Made by a program: the position numbers and the translations under genes. The notes under the pieces were generated by a model. The model was not told the DNA's origin, made no database searches, and saw only the letters and a list, made by a program, of their open reading frames with translations. 34,058 nt of DNA, taken from Candidatus Saganbacteria bacterium (GTDB lineage: Bacteria > Margulisbacteria > WOR-1 > O2-12-FULL-45-9). The DNA lies in NCBI GenBank assembly GCA_016219705.1, contig JACRKQ010000004.1, positions 1 to 34,058 on the forward strand, written 5' to 3'. Positions 7,576-17,200 of this stretch are shown here, piece after piece. Position 1 is the stretch's first letter. Each line of letters opens with the position of its first letter.

Positions 7576-7895
7576 AAAAAAATATTGGCCAGGCAATTAC
7601 ATTTTTAAAAGATCATTTTAAGATTGACCAGGTAATATTGTTTGGTTCACAGGCAGCAGGAAAATCAGATGCTTTTTCTGATATCGATTTAGCTGTCATT
7701 TCCCCCGATTTTGCAAGGACAAAATATAAAAAAATCCTGAATGTTTTCTGCGATCTGGCCGTAAAACACGGCCCAATTGTTGAGCTTCGACCCTATACGC
7801 CGGCTGATATCAAAACGGCCAGACCAACCAATTTTCTCGGCTATATTTTCAAAACCGGAACCATCGTTTACAAAAACGGACGGTTTTTGATCTAA
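7545..7895 (+). CDS. MNT-type nucleotidyltransferase (antitoxin of the HEPN pair)
   Basis: A 116-residue minimal nucleotidyltransferase (PF01909 type). The GS of FGSQAAG is at 34-35, and the catalytic Asp pair is D46/D48 in SDIDLAV. A further acidic residue is in VELRPYT. In characterised HEPN/MNT systems this enzyme transfers AMP groups to a tyrosine of the HEPN toxin. It begins inside the HEPN gene without its own clear ribosome binding site, as expected for coupled translation. Confidence 0.85.
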   Translation: MEKIKKRNQLKKNIGQAITFLKDHFKIDQVILFGSQAAGKSDAFSDIDLAVISPDFARTKYKKILNVFCDLAVKHGPIVELRPYTPADIKTARPTNFLGYIFKTGTIVYKNGRFLI

Positions 7896-7952
7896 TCTAT
7901 TCCCCTGCAAAATTCTGGATTGCGCTTGAGGATGATATTTTACTAAAAAAAC

Positions 7953-9170
7953 TTAATTAATCAAAGTGACCGGAATAAGATCTTCTTCTCTATCAAGCGG
8001 CAAATGATTTTGGGTAAGAGAGACAATCGCTCCCCTCCCCATATTAGATATTTTCTCTCTATAATATTTAATATTTCTTAAATATTTTTCCTGAACAGAA
8101 CCGGACATTTTGATCTCGACAGGATATAGAACATTATCTCTCTCTATAATCAAATCCACCTCATGCCCTTCTTTATCTCTTAAATAATAAACCGGCGGAG
8201 TTTCACCTCGATGCCAGTAACTTTTCATAATTTCTGATACCACAAAATTCTCAAAAAAAGCGCCCGCCATTGCCCCCGAAAAGAGAGTCTCCGGCGTTTT
8301 CCACCTCGTCAAATAGGCTGCCAAACCAGTATCCCAGAAATACAACTTCGGTGCCTTTATCATCCGTTTTGAAATATTTTTATAGTAAGGTTCCAGCAAA
8401 TATACCTGAAAACTGGAGATCAGAACATTCAACCATTCTTGAGCCGCATGCACTGAAATATCCGCATCTCTGGCTAGATCTGAATAATTTAATATCTGCC
8501 CCGTCCGTGCGGCACAGAGTTGAATAAACTTATTAAAAGAAGTGATTTTAGAGACATGAAAAAGCTCTTTTAAATCCCTGTCAATATAAGTTTGCAGAAA
8601 AGAGTTGTAAAAAATTTCCAATGGCGGCGGATTTTTATGGGTTAAAACAGGAAAAGAGCCTCGATGAATCACCTTAAAAATATCATTGGCGCTCAAAGCC
8701 TTTATTTTTTCATTATTTATTCTGCTCGGCAAAAAAGGTTGTTGAGGGGGGGCTAATTCCAAATCTTCAGCCAGGGAAAAACCCGCCAGATTTAGTATGC
8801 CAATTCTCCCAGCCAGGCTCTCTTTAACATTCTTCATAATCGCGAATTGTTGAGATCCGGTGAGCCAATAAAGCCCATTTTTGTCAGAACCATCAACATT
8901 GATTTTTATATAAGGGAATAATTGAGGGGCATATTGCACTTCATCAATTAATAGAGGCGCCGGGTATTTTTGCAGAAACAGTTCAGGATCTTCCTGGGCT
9001 AATTTCCTGATTTGTAAATTATCAAGAGAGACATACCCCATCTTCCGCTCTGTTGCTAGATATTTTAATAAAGTTGTTTTCCCCACCTGCCTGGAACCAG
9101 CCAGATAAATAACTTTAATTGATTCCGTTAGGTTTTTTATCGTCTTTTCCAGGTATCTTGATTTATACAT
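7953..9170 (-). CDS. AAA_14/DUF4143-family ATPase (array member 5)
   Basis: A 405-residue protein with Walker A GSRQVGKTT at 25-33, Walker B LLIDEVQYAP near 72-81 and a LTGSQQF sensor near 103-109. It has a helix-turn-helix region (NYSDLARDADISVHAAQEWL) and an intact C-terminal motif, D in HEVDLIIER followed by E-x-K in VEIKMS. This is the canonical and most widespread DUF4143 form. It sits back to back with the DUF4258/DUF2283 pair. Its promoter is an almost perfect 35-bp inverted repeat ending 2 nt from the start codon. Confidence 0.88.
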   Translation of the reverse strand: MYKSRYLEKTIKNLTESIKVIYLAGSRQVGKTTLLKYLATERKMGYVSLDNLQIRKLAQEDPELFLQKYPAPLLIDEVQYAPQLFPYIKINVDGSDKNGLYWLTGSQQFAIMKNVKESLAGRIGILNLAGFSLAEDLELAPPQQPFLPSRINNEKIKALSANDIFKVIHRGSFPVLTHKNPPPLEIFYNSFLQTYIDRDLKELFHVSKITSFNKFIQLCAARTGQILNYSDLARDADISVHAAQEWLNVLISSFQVYLLEPYYKNISKRMIKAPKLYFWDTGLAAYLTRWKTPETLFSGAMAGAFFENFVVSEIMKSYWHRGETPPVYYLRDKEGHEVDLIIERDNVLYPVEIKMSGSVQEKYLRNIKYYREKISNMGRGAIVSLTQNHLPLDREEDLIPVTLIN

Positions 9171-9172
9171 AC

Positions 9173-9207
9173 TTGACTATTTTACTTTAACAAAGTAAAT
9201 TAGTCAA
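9173..9207 (-). promoter_or_regulatory. Palindromic, predicted leaderless promoter of ATPase 5
   Basis: The minus strand has TTGACT (9207-9202), a 17-nt spacer and TAAAAT (9184-9179), 8 nt before the ATG at 9170. The whole element is an inverted repeat: arm TTGACTATTTTACTTT (9173-9188) pairs with 9192-9207 at 15 of 16 positions around a 3-nt loop. A repressor bound here would cover both boxes. Confidence 0.7.
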
Positions 9208-9232
9208 CTAAAGAATACATAAGTATTCAGTT

Positions 9233-9270
9233 TTCTGGAAACCTGCGACTAAAAGTCGCGGTTCCCAGAA
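9233..9270. other. Strong hairpin, not a classic terminator
   Basis: The arms 9233-9250 and 9254-9270 pair almost perfectly (one bulge, one mismatch) around an AAA loop, with GCGACT/AGTCGC at the tip. No T-run follows on either strand. The right arm ends exactly where a 50-bp copy of ATPase 6 sequence begins. It may be a mobile-element end, a stranded regulatory hairpin or a recombination scar. Confidence 0.55.
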
Positions 9271-9319
9271 AGCGGAAGCCCTGGTCAGAAACCTGCGGGG
9301 TTTTCAAAATTTCTTAGAT
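9270..9319 (+). repeat. 50-bp copy of an internal ATPase 6 segment
   Basis: Matches 10541-10590 inside the ATPase 6 gene with a single difference (GCGGGG versus GCAGGG). The corresponding residues in ATPase 6 are about 178-194. No larger open frame remains here, so it is a remnant of a paralogue or a recent short duplication. Confidence 0.85.
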
Positions 9320-9344
9320 CATCACGAGTTTATATAATCCATGC

Positions 9345-9350
9345 TATAAT
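9345..9350 (+). promoter_or_regulatory. Extended -10 box for the DUF4258/DUF2283 pair
   Basis: TGC-TATAAT is a perfect extended -10. No good -35 box lies upstream. Transcription would start near 9357, leaving about 26 nt before the TTG start at 9383. Confidence 0.5.
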
Positions 9351-9382
9351 ATTGTAAAGTTATGGTGTTTCAGGAGGAGCCT

Positions 9383-9598
9383 TTGGCAAACCTGCACTTT
9401 ACCAAACATGCTCGCATAAGGATGAAAGAAAGAAGGATTTCAGAAAAAGAAGTCGAGGTGACGGTGCTTAATCCAAGCAAATGGCACTATGGCCATGAAG
9501 GCGAAATAGTTGCCATTAGAAAAAGCGGAAAAAAAGAGAGCAGGGTCGTTTATTTTTCTGAACCGCAATTTATTAAAATAATTACCGTGATGAAATAA
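9383..9598 (+). CDS. DUF4258-family protein, probable toxin
   Basis: A small basic protein with the DUF4258 layout: FTKHARIRMKERRIS at the start, EKEVEVTV, then a beta-rich tail (IVAIRKSGKKESRVVYF, IKIITVMK). The KHA..RM.ER motif is typical of small RelE/BrnT-like toxins, but activity has not been shown for most DUF4258 proteins. I chose the TTG at 9383 because AGGAGG lies 5 nt upstream (9372-9377). An in-frame ATG at 9362 would add 7 residues, place that motif inside the gene and leave only a ~5-nt leader. It is followed after 13 bp by a DUF2283 protein, a common antitoxin-like partner. Confidence 0.75.
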   Translation: MANLHFTKHARIRMKERRISEKEVEVTVLNPSKWHYGHEGEIVAIRKSGKKESRVVYFSEPQFIKIITVMK

Positions 9599-9611
9599 AA
9601 CGAGGTGTAAC

Positions 9612-9896
9612 ATGAAAATTGTCCATGATAAAGAAGCTGATTCTTTATATATTAATTTTTCTAAAAAAAGGATAAAAAAAACTATCCGGGTTTCCGATCG
9701 CGTCTTTGTTGACTTAGACGCTAAAGGAACGATCAGGGGAATCGAAATGCTCTTCGTCGGCAAAACTATTTTCCCTGATACAATCAAAGAAATTGCCTTC
9801 AGCACAGCAACATCAGGTAAAATAGTTCTAAAGCTACCGATTATGACAATTGAAGATCTAATGTCAGCAAAACCCAAGATTCATAGCGGACGTTAG
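9612..9896 (+). CDS. DUF2283-family protein, probable antitoxin
   Basis: A 94-residue protein that starts with the family hallmark: MKIVHDKEADSLYINFS, then a VFVDLDAKGTIRGIEML strand-turn-strand. DUF2283 genes very often follow DUF4258 genes as a two-gene toxin-antitoxin-like unit. GAGGTG (9602-9607) precedes the ATG. The C-terminal residues are encoded by GCGGACGTTAGCGCG, a 15-bp word also found at the end of the small gene at 4158-4172, so its 3' end may have been exchanged by recombination. Confidence 0.78.
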   Translation: MKIVHDKEADSLYINFSKKRIKKTIRVSDRVFVDLDAKGTIRGIEMLFVGKTIFPDTIKEIAFSTATSGKIVLKLPIMTIEDLMSAKPKIHSGR

Positions 9897-9959
9897 CGCG
9901 TTTGATGGTAAAGTATTTTTCGCCAAATTGTTCCGGATAAGGCTGGCAAGGGGCCTCCA

Positions 9960-10003
9960 TTGACAAACCATATGAAGCGTGATAATATACCGTGTATATT
10001 ATC
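9960..10003 (+). promoter_or_regulatory. Promoter of ATPase 6 with a 23-bp perfect dyad
   Basis: TTGACA (9960-9965), a 17-nt spacer and TAATAT (9983-9988). The -10 box lies inside a perfect inverted repeat, arms GATAATATAC (9981-9990) and GTATATTATC (9994-10003) around CGT. Transcription would start near 9995, giving a leader of about 14 nt without a ribosome binding site. Confidence 0.65.
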
Positions 10004-10008
10004 AACAT

Positions 10009-11166
10009 ATGTTTAAAAGATATTTAGCTAATAAATTGCCTCAAGCCAGTTTTCTCCTCTTTGGCCCTCGCCAGGTAGGAAAAAGTACCCTCTTAAGCGC
10101 GTTAAAAACCATCTTAACCGTGGACCTTTTAGATCCGGAAATTGGCCTAAGCTATTCCAAAGATCCCTCTCTCCTGGAACGCCAACTGGCCTCACTACCA
10201 GCCAGCGGCTGGGTTTTCATCGATGAAGTTCAACGCGTCCCTAAATTATTGGATGTAGTCCAGCAAACATTAGAAAAAAAGCCGGGGTTAAAATTTGCTT
10301 TATCTGGTTCCAGCGCCCGCAAGCTGCGGCATGGCGCCGCTAATTTATTGGGCGGCCGAGCCTTGTACCGTACTCTGCATCCCTTGACTTCACTGGAACT
10401 TGGCAGTCATTTTGATTTGTCCGTCGTTCTTAATTACGGTTCATTACCAAAAATCTGGACCCTGTTGTTAAACAAACAGACTGATTTGGCCCGCGATTTT
10501 TTACGTTCTTACGTCACCACTTACATCCGGGAAGAAATTAAAGCGGAAGCCCTGGTCAGAAACCTGCAGGGTTTTCAAAATTTCTTAGATATTGCGGCCG
10601 CCAATTTTAGTGGGCAAATTAATTTTCTGGATATTTCCCGTCAATGCTCTATCGCCTACGCCACCGTCAGAGAGTATTACTCAATCCTCGAAGATACCCT
10701 GGTCGCTTTTATGCTGCCGCCATATCTTAAAAGCGCGCGCAAGCGGATGAGCCACGCCCCTAAATTCTATTTTTTTGACAACGGCGTCCTGCGGGCAATC
10801 CTGGGAACACTCAAAGCCCCGCCCAGCCCGCTGGAATTGGGACGTTTATTTGAACAGTGGATTATCCAGGAGGTCGCGCGCCGCAACGCCTATGATGAGC
10901 AAGACTGGAAGCTGTCATTCTGGCGGACCAGCCACGGCGCAGAAGTTGATTTGATAATTGAGCGCGGCGATAAAATATTGGCGGCCGTTGAGTGCAAACA
11001 CAAAAAGACGATCGCCCGAGCTGATCTTTCGGGCCTTCAAGCCTTCCAGGAAGCATATCCGGGTATTCCAATGTTTATAGTTTCTCCTGTTAATCTTCCG
11101 CAAAAAATCGATCAAATATTGATCCTGCCGCCGGATCAGCTTTTTGACACTTTAAATAAACTGTAA
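10009..11166 (+). CDS. AAA_14/DUF4143-family ATPase (array member 6)
   Basis: A 385-residue protein starting MFKRYL, the usual N-terminus for this family. An upstream ATG at 9979 overlaps the -10 box and is rejected. Walker A GPRQVGKST is at 19-27, Walker B GWVFIDEVQRVP near 67-78 and an ALSGSS sensor near 98. The helix-turn-helix region includes SRQCSIAYATVREYY. The C-terminal D of AEVDLIIER and E-x-K of VECKHK are present. It lies just upstream of the giant gene in the same orientation, 98 bp away, without evidence of co-transcription. Part of its coding sequence is duplicated at 9270-9319. Confidence 0.87.
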   Translation: MFKRYLANKLPQASFLLFGPRQVGKSTLLSALKTILTVDLLDPEIGLSYSKDPSLLERQLASLPASGWVFIDEVQRVPKLLDVVQQTLEKKPGLKFALSGSSARKLRHGAANLLGGRALYRTLHPLTSLELGSHFDLSVVLNYGSLPKIWTLLLNKQTDLARDFLRSYVTTYIREEIKAEALVRNLQGFQNFLDIAAANFSGQINFLDISRQCSIAYATVREYYSILEDTLVAFMLPPYLKSARKRMSHAPKFYFFDNGVLRAILGTLKAPPSPLELGRLFEQWIIQEVARRNAYDEQDWKLSFWRTSHGAEVDLIIERGDKILAAVECKHKKTIARADLSGLQAFQEAYPGIPMFIVSPVNLPQKIDQILILPPDQLFDTLNKL

Positions 11167-11264
11167 ACTGCCTTCTCCCGTTTCCCCGCAAGTTCTTCGC
11201 CGCAAAATACGATAATATAGGTGGAAACGTCCTCGTAATTTATATATAGAGAAAAGGAGCAATA

Positions 11265-14200
11265 ATGGGCGGTGTTTTTGATTGTCAGTTAACATTTAAT
11301 CCTGCTTGTGCCTGCGCCCCAAGCGCAACACCAGCAACGCCGCCGACAACCGATGATGATTTAATTTTTAATAATAATGATCTTGCTTCTTCAACTCCAT
11401 CAGCAAACACCTGTTTTACTGTTCCTCCAGTAACCTTAACATCTGATCAGATTTTGGGGCCTGAAGAAAGCCAAACATTTTTATCTAATCTGATGGGCTA
11501 TGGCCAGATAACCAAAGATCATCTCGACACTCTTCATCTCGAACCGGCCGAAAGAGACAGAATCTGGCAGCTTCTGATTACAGCTGGTTATATTAATGCC
11601 CAGGGGGTTATCCAGCGCTCATTTTTAGCGCCCCAAGCTAATATTATTGCCAGACTCCAAGAACTGACAGCTAGTAGCGGCTTACCGACAAATACGACTT
11701 CCAGCCTCACGCTTATTTCCCTTTACCGCACTTTGAGGCAGAATGTCGTACCGCCTTTACCAATCAGCCGGGTCCCAGATTTTGCCACGACAGTTAATCG
11801 CCTTTTGTATCCTAATTCTCCAGCCTCATCAACTCTTAGTCGTTACACGGTGCGCATTTTACAGCAGGACCAGTTGCTAAGGGGGTTTGTGCGTCTAAGA
11901 CTGCTTGGACAACGTAGTTTAGCCGATGGACTGGAACCACCAGCTTTACTAGGAGCCAGGCAACAAGAGCAAGGAGTTGATTCAGCTCTTTTCCACAACC
12001 TCATGGCCAACGGCCTCCTACCACCCAGAATTAGAGAAGCGCTAGAAGCTGGGGAAATTAGGTTGAAAATTCGTTATAGCCGAAATAGTGACGGACAAAT
12101 TAATAATATTCGTGTCCTTTTACAATCCGGTTTTTATGAGGAGACCATAGCTGAAATACGTAATGGGCGGGTGATAAATGATGGCACGGGTTCTCCTCTT
12201 AGCCGCGGAGTCATAACTTTTCTGCAAAACTTGCTGGCTCCAATTTCAGGGCGCTATTTATCATTGGGTCATTTTGATCTTGCCAGTTTTTATGCTTTGC
12301 AACAATTTGCTAACATGCACCAATCTTCCTTCCAATTGAACCAGTCTTTTGACGTTTTGGCCGCGCAGCTTAGACAATTAAGAACCGATGCCCGCCGGGC
12401 TTGGGCAGCTTATCAAGCCGCGCCAAATGTCAATATCGCGGACCTTCGTACTCGCTTAATTAATCATCGCAGACATCAAGGGCCTCCGCCGTCCGCTCAA
12501 GAATTAGAAAATGCCCAGCTTCGTTTTCAATTGGCACGGGAAGCCTTAACAAACGCGGCCAGAGTTTTAGATTTTGCCAGTCAATATCAAAACATCAATT
12601 TAAATGACCAATCTTTAACGCAAAATGAGCTGTCTTTTATTCTTGTTTGCCGACAAATAACCGGCGCAGAACCGTTAGCTAATAATCAAGTAATCAACTT
12701 CAGAGATCGTATCGATACGCTTTTAAACGATATCATGGATGCCAACAGCGGGCTCCTTTTTGTTGACCTTCTTTCCTTTAGTCATCTTGTAAAAAAATAC
12801 AATGAAGCGAGGAACCGGCCACAGACGGCGGCTAACCAGGGAAAACTTGCCGGCGCCACGAGACGTCTGACAAGTGAAGCTCTGCGGATTTTTAGCGCAT
12901 TGCGACAGTGGCAAAGAAACGTCATCCATAATCGTGCGCTTTTTGATTCTATCGGCGCACGCATTGTGGCTTTTCGTAGAAGTATTACGGAAATTGGCGG
13001 TATTGAGCTGGGGCCTAATGCTTCCCATGTCTCGGAACAGATGCGCGCCGTCGATGAACAAGTAACTGAACGAATTGCCGCTTCCCGCACTTTGGATGTC
13101 CAATCAACAATTCAGTTACGGGAACGTTATATTCGAGCTCGAGATTTTTCTGAAGCGCTCCGTGATGGTCCGGCTCGTGATGCTTTACTTCAATTAATTA
13201 GGGGCTATCTTCAATCAAGTAGGGTCCCAGAATTAATCTCTGTTTTAAGAACCTTCGCTGGTTTGGGCACAGCCTTTTCCTCATTTGCCGGCATGGGTCG
13301 ATCTTCGTATCAAAATAATATTCTTGAATCTTTTGGTATCGCGCATGGCGACGGCAATAATGATGCCTATGCGGATGCCTATGATAACACGACTTTTGGT
13401 GACTTAGAAGATCGCATGCAAAACAAAATCTTAAGCCTGGCCTCTCAACTCTACTCTGTAATATTGGAAGTCAACACAGGACGTCCCTCAAGCGAACATG
13501 TAACTTTTAATGCTTTGGCCGCCACGTTGCAGCGCGCGATGAACACATTGCGACGCAGCCAGGGAGGCAATTTTATTCCTGACGCGGAAATTCGCGCCAT
13601 ATTAAATATTGTGGCTCAAACAACAGACAGCGCCCAAATTGCCAACATTGAAATGTCTCAACGCCTGCAAGGCGAATGGACTGCCTTTACTCATCGCGAC
13701 TATCACCCGATGCGGGGCGCTCAAGAACTAGTTATTACCCCTCGTCTCATTGAGCAGCTCATCCTCGAAAGCCAGCGCCGGGCAGCAGGCCTAACAATTT
13801 CCCGGGATGCGGTAACACACTGGGCTCCCGCTAGCTATGTTGCTACCCTCCAGCGAACTGAAGCCTACGCAGTCTGCACTACATTATCCCAACCAATTGT
13901 TGCCGTTTCCACCAATGGCCCAACTAACACCATACCAATCAGTGTCGCTCCAGCTCAAGTCTCTGACAATATTGTAGATACTATGGCCGGAACCCGCCAC
14001 AGCCGAAGACTAGTCGATTTTCTCTCTCATGAACCAATTGCCGTATTGAATACCGCGATTATGCGTTATCATCAGACTTCTGATGCTCATGTGCCCATGC
14101 TCGATGAGCATGGATCAATTCCTGATAGAATGACTGGACAAAATCTACGCGGCGTTGTTCAGGTGTTTGGTGAAGGGACAGAATATACTTTCCGCAACGG

Positions 14201-17200
14201 CGTCAGTCTAACGGCCGCGCAAATAACTGGCTTACAAGCCGCGGCTAACACCTTTATGAACCCCGCCGTAGATGCCACCACCGCTCAAGAGAACCGCACT
14301 TTGGCCGGCGCCCTAGGACGTCTGGCTGCGGCCACTCCAGAAACAACCTTTAGCGAATCAGAATTTAATGCTTTAACTATATGGTTAACAAGTTCCACGT
14401 TACCAGAAATGCCGACCCAAGAAAATTTAAGGGTTTTATTCCCTACCCTTGATGATCATCAGCGCAGCGGCATAGCTAGTGCGGTTGAACAACTGCGCAC
14501 TGATCTGCCTCATTTGGAACGCAAAAGAGGTATTAATTCTAACGAACAGAGGGTCATTCTTGATCTTGCAACTCAACTATCTGCTGAAGAAGAATTAGCC
14601 GCTCTGGACAGGAGATTAGCCAGTCAAGAGCAAACTCCAGCCATCAGACAACAACGAGCAACAATTGCCCGTCTTCGGCGTGATATTGCCATCAAAGATT
14701 CAGGCTTAGCCAGCGAAACTCCCGCGCCGGAATTAATTGCCGCCTTAACTGAGGCCAACGAATTACTTGGCCGTTCCTTTAACCATGTGACTTTTAGCTC
14801 AAACTATACTGAATCAATCAGAATTTTAAGAAGAATTCATCGCTCCCTGGTTTTACTCGCCAGTAAATATAAGCCCCCCGCCCCCCCTTGGCGCGGATAC
14901 AGAGCGCTTTGGGGACAATACTGGCATCATGTCCTCTCTTCCATGCAGGAAACTGTCGCCTCTCCCAGCCAACGTCACACTTTAACCTCTGGCGTGCCGG
15001 ATGAAATGAACATTCTCTTAAATATGGCTCTTGATCCTGATTCCGCCGGACGATTGGGAAATTTGAACAGGCGGATAACTGATTTACGCAGAACATTAGG
15101 AGTTTCTTTAGAACAACTAAACAACCAACTGCTTGCAGGGGAACAACATCCTTTAGTTAGAGCGGTTCAATCTTGTCAGGGCATTCCCAACCATGAAGTC
15201 GCAGCCGGAAGAACAATCAATGCCTTGCTTGAAAGCGCGCGCCGTTCTTTACGGCGGGAAACTTTGCAACCAGGGGATTTAACTTTAGCCGAAGATGAAC
15301 AACGCGTCAGAACTCATTACTCAAACTTTGAACAGTTGATGGTCCAATTGAGCAATCTCAATCAAGAGCCTGTTGGTTACGTTTCACAGGCGACAGAATT
15401 ACTGGAAAGTGTTTCGTTATATATCCGACAAATAGATCCCGCCATTGCCGCTGAACGAGCTGATCAATCAGTACCAGATTCAGAAACCGGTGAAGTCCAT
15501 CCTGAAAGAAATGCCGCCAGGCTGGCCGCTTTAAACAATGTGCGAGCAGCACTCCAGCACATTCACGATGTCCTAACAAGACTAGTCACCGTGCGCGAGA
15601 GCCAGTTACCACAGTTTGCCCAGTTGAACACTTTAGAAAACCAACGCGAACATATTTTAAATACTTTGAGCAGTGATCGTTTTGATGCTGCCAGATTTAG
15701 GCGTCTTCAAGAGGTCTTTGGTCAGCAGGGTGAGCTGGGCCATTGGTTCATCCGGTCACGCAATGTGGTTTTAGATTGGGTCGGTAATAGTTTAGCCGGC
15801 ACCAGTAGAATTGTCACAGGCATCAATGGTCATACCGGTCAAACTATCCAAGAAATTTTACTTAATTTTTTTGATACCAATCATGATGGGAGAGTAGATG
15901 AGCATGATCAATCGCGCTCATTAAATCTCTCAAGCCTGCTCCCTCAACCCGGTGAGGATGAAACAACCATTAACGCCAAAATTGCTTTATCGCGCTTTTT
16001 CCAGGAATTACCCCAACACATGCAAATAAATATTGCAACCACATTGGTCAGCTTTGTGGCCAATCCCACCGGTGGCCTGTTACATTTTGGCCGTGATCTC
16101 CCCGCTTTTCTCGATGGAATTTTAAATATCCGGACCGATGTTTCTGTCGGACCTGAAAATTATCGAGACTTAAGAACCATGGCCCAAAATCCCTGGCGCC
16201 GCGTCGGTTATCGCATCGCTTCCTATTTAGCCATGTCTGGCAACGAGCATCAGGAAGAGAATCAGACAACCCAAGTCTACATGTTGCTGGGTCAAAGTCG
16301 TAGTCAGAGAATTCGAGATCAATTAGCGGCGACGATCGGATCAAGACACTGGACACGAGCCCGTTCTTTGCCTTTTCAGACCATCAATCGGGCTACGATG
16401 CGGGTTTTTATGCAATACGCAATTGACGAAGTCATCGCCCGTTTGGAAAATAATCCAGCGCTGCGCGACCGACTTCAACTTCTGCACAACACAAACGCCT
16501 TGCCGCTCAGCCCTGATGAGTTGTTAGCTTTTCGCACGCCTGACAAACAGGAAAGATTTTTGAGATCTCTGTCTGATGGCGAATTCCGCATCTTGGATAC
16601 CCAACATGATCATTCAGAAGCCGCCCGTTTTGTCAGCACGATTTTGCAAGTTGTCAGTGAATTAAATCAAAGCCTGGCAGTTCCTGATATCAGAACAACT
16701 CCTATGACATTTTTTGATCCAGTTCGAATTATACAAGATCTTAATGTGACTAATCCTGAGATTCGCAATCATCGTCCCGAAGAAGTATACGTAATCCATT
16801 ACAATGCCCATTCTGAAGCTGGCCCTGTGCGAAATGCGGGAGATGACACTCCAATAATTCCTGATGCCCTAGTCGGTTTTCTGGAATTATTAGCATCTGA
16901 TGCGGGAGATTTTTTAACGAGGAACCTCGACCGGCTCGAAGAAGAATTGAGCCGATCATGGAATGGCGGTCATCTAGGGCGGGATGTTACTAGCTTTTTT
17001 GCCCGTGGGGCCACCACAGCCGCCTCTTCAATCGTCAATTTCTGTGTATTGATGGGTCGTCAAATCGGGTCTGGACTTTCCGCGACTGTCCGCGGCTTTG
17101 CGGCCGTTGCACGTCACGCCATAGAAGCACAGCGAGGCGTCCCTGGAGCAGAACAGCGAATGAGAGAAGCGCTGCAACAGAGCGCCATGGGATTAGCCGA

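Noticed and set aside
9233-9270. Rho-independent terminator
   Set aside because: The hairpin is strong, but no T-run follows on either strand and it does not directly follow a gene end.
4158-9908. Integron attC sites at the GCGGACGTTAGCGCG words
   Set aside because: The bases do not fit the GTTRRRY core, no paired inverse core or stem structure was found, no integrase is present, and genes lie in both orientations.
9979-10008. Upstream start (ATG 9979) for ATPase 6
   Set aside because: It would overlap the -10 box and the dyad and add ten residues not typical of the family; the ATG at 10009 gives the usual MFKRYL start.
12723-13103. Minus-strand frames inside the giant gene
   Set aside because: Their composition is that of antisense shadows of the giant coding sequence, with no start signals or recognisable motifs.
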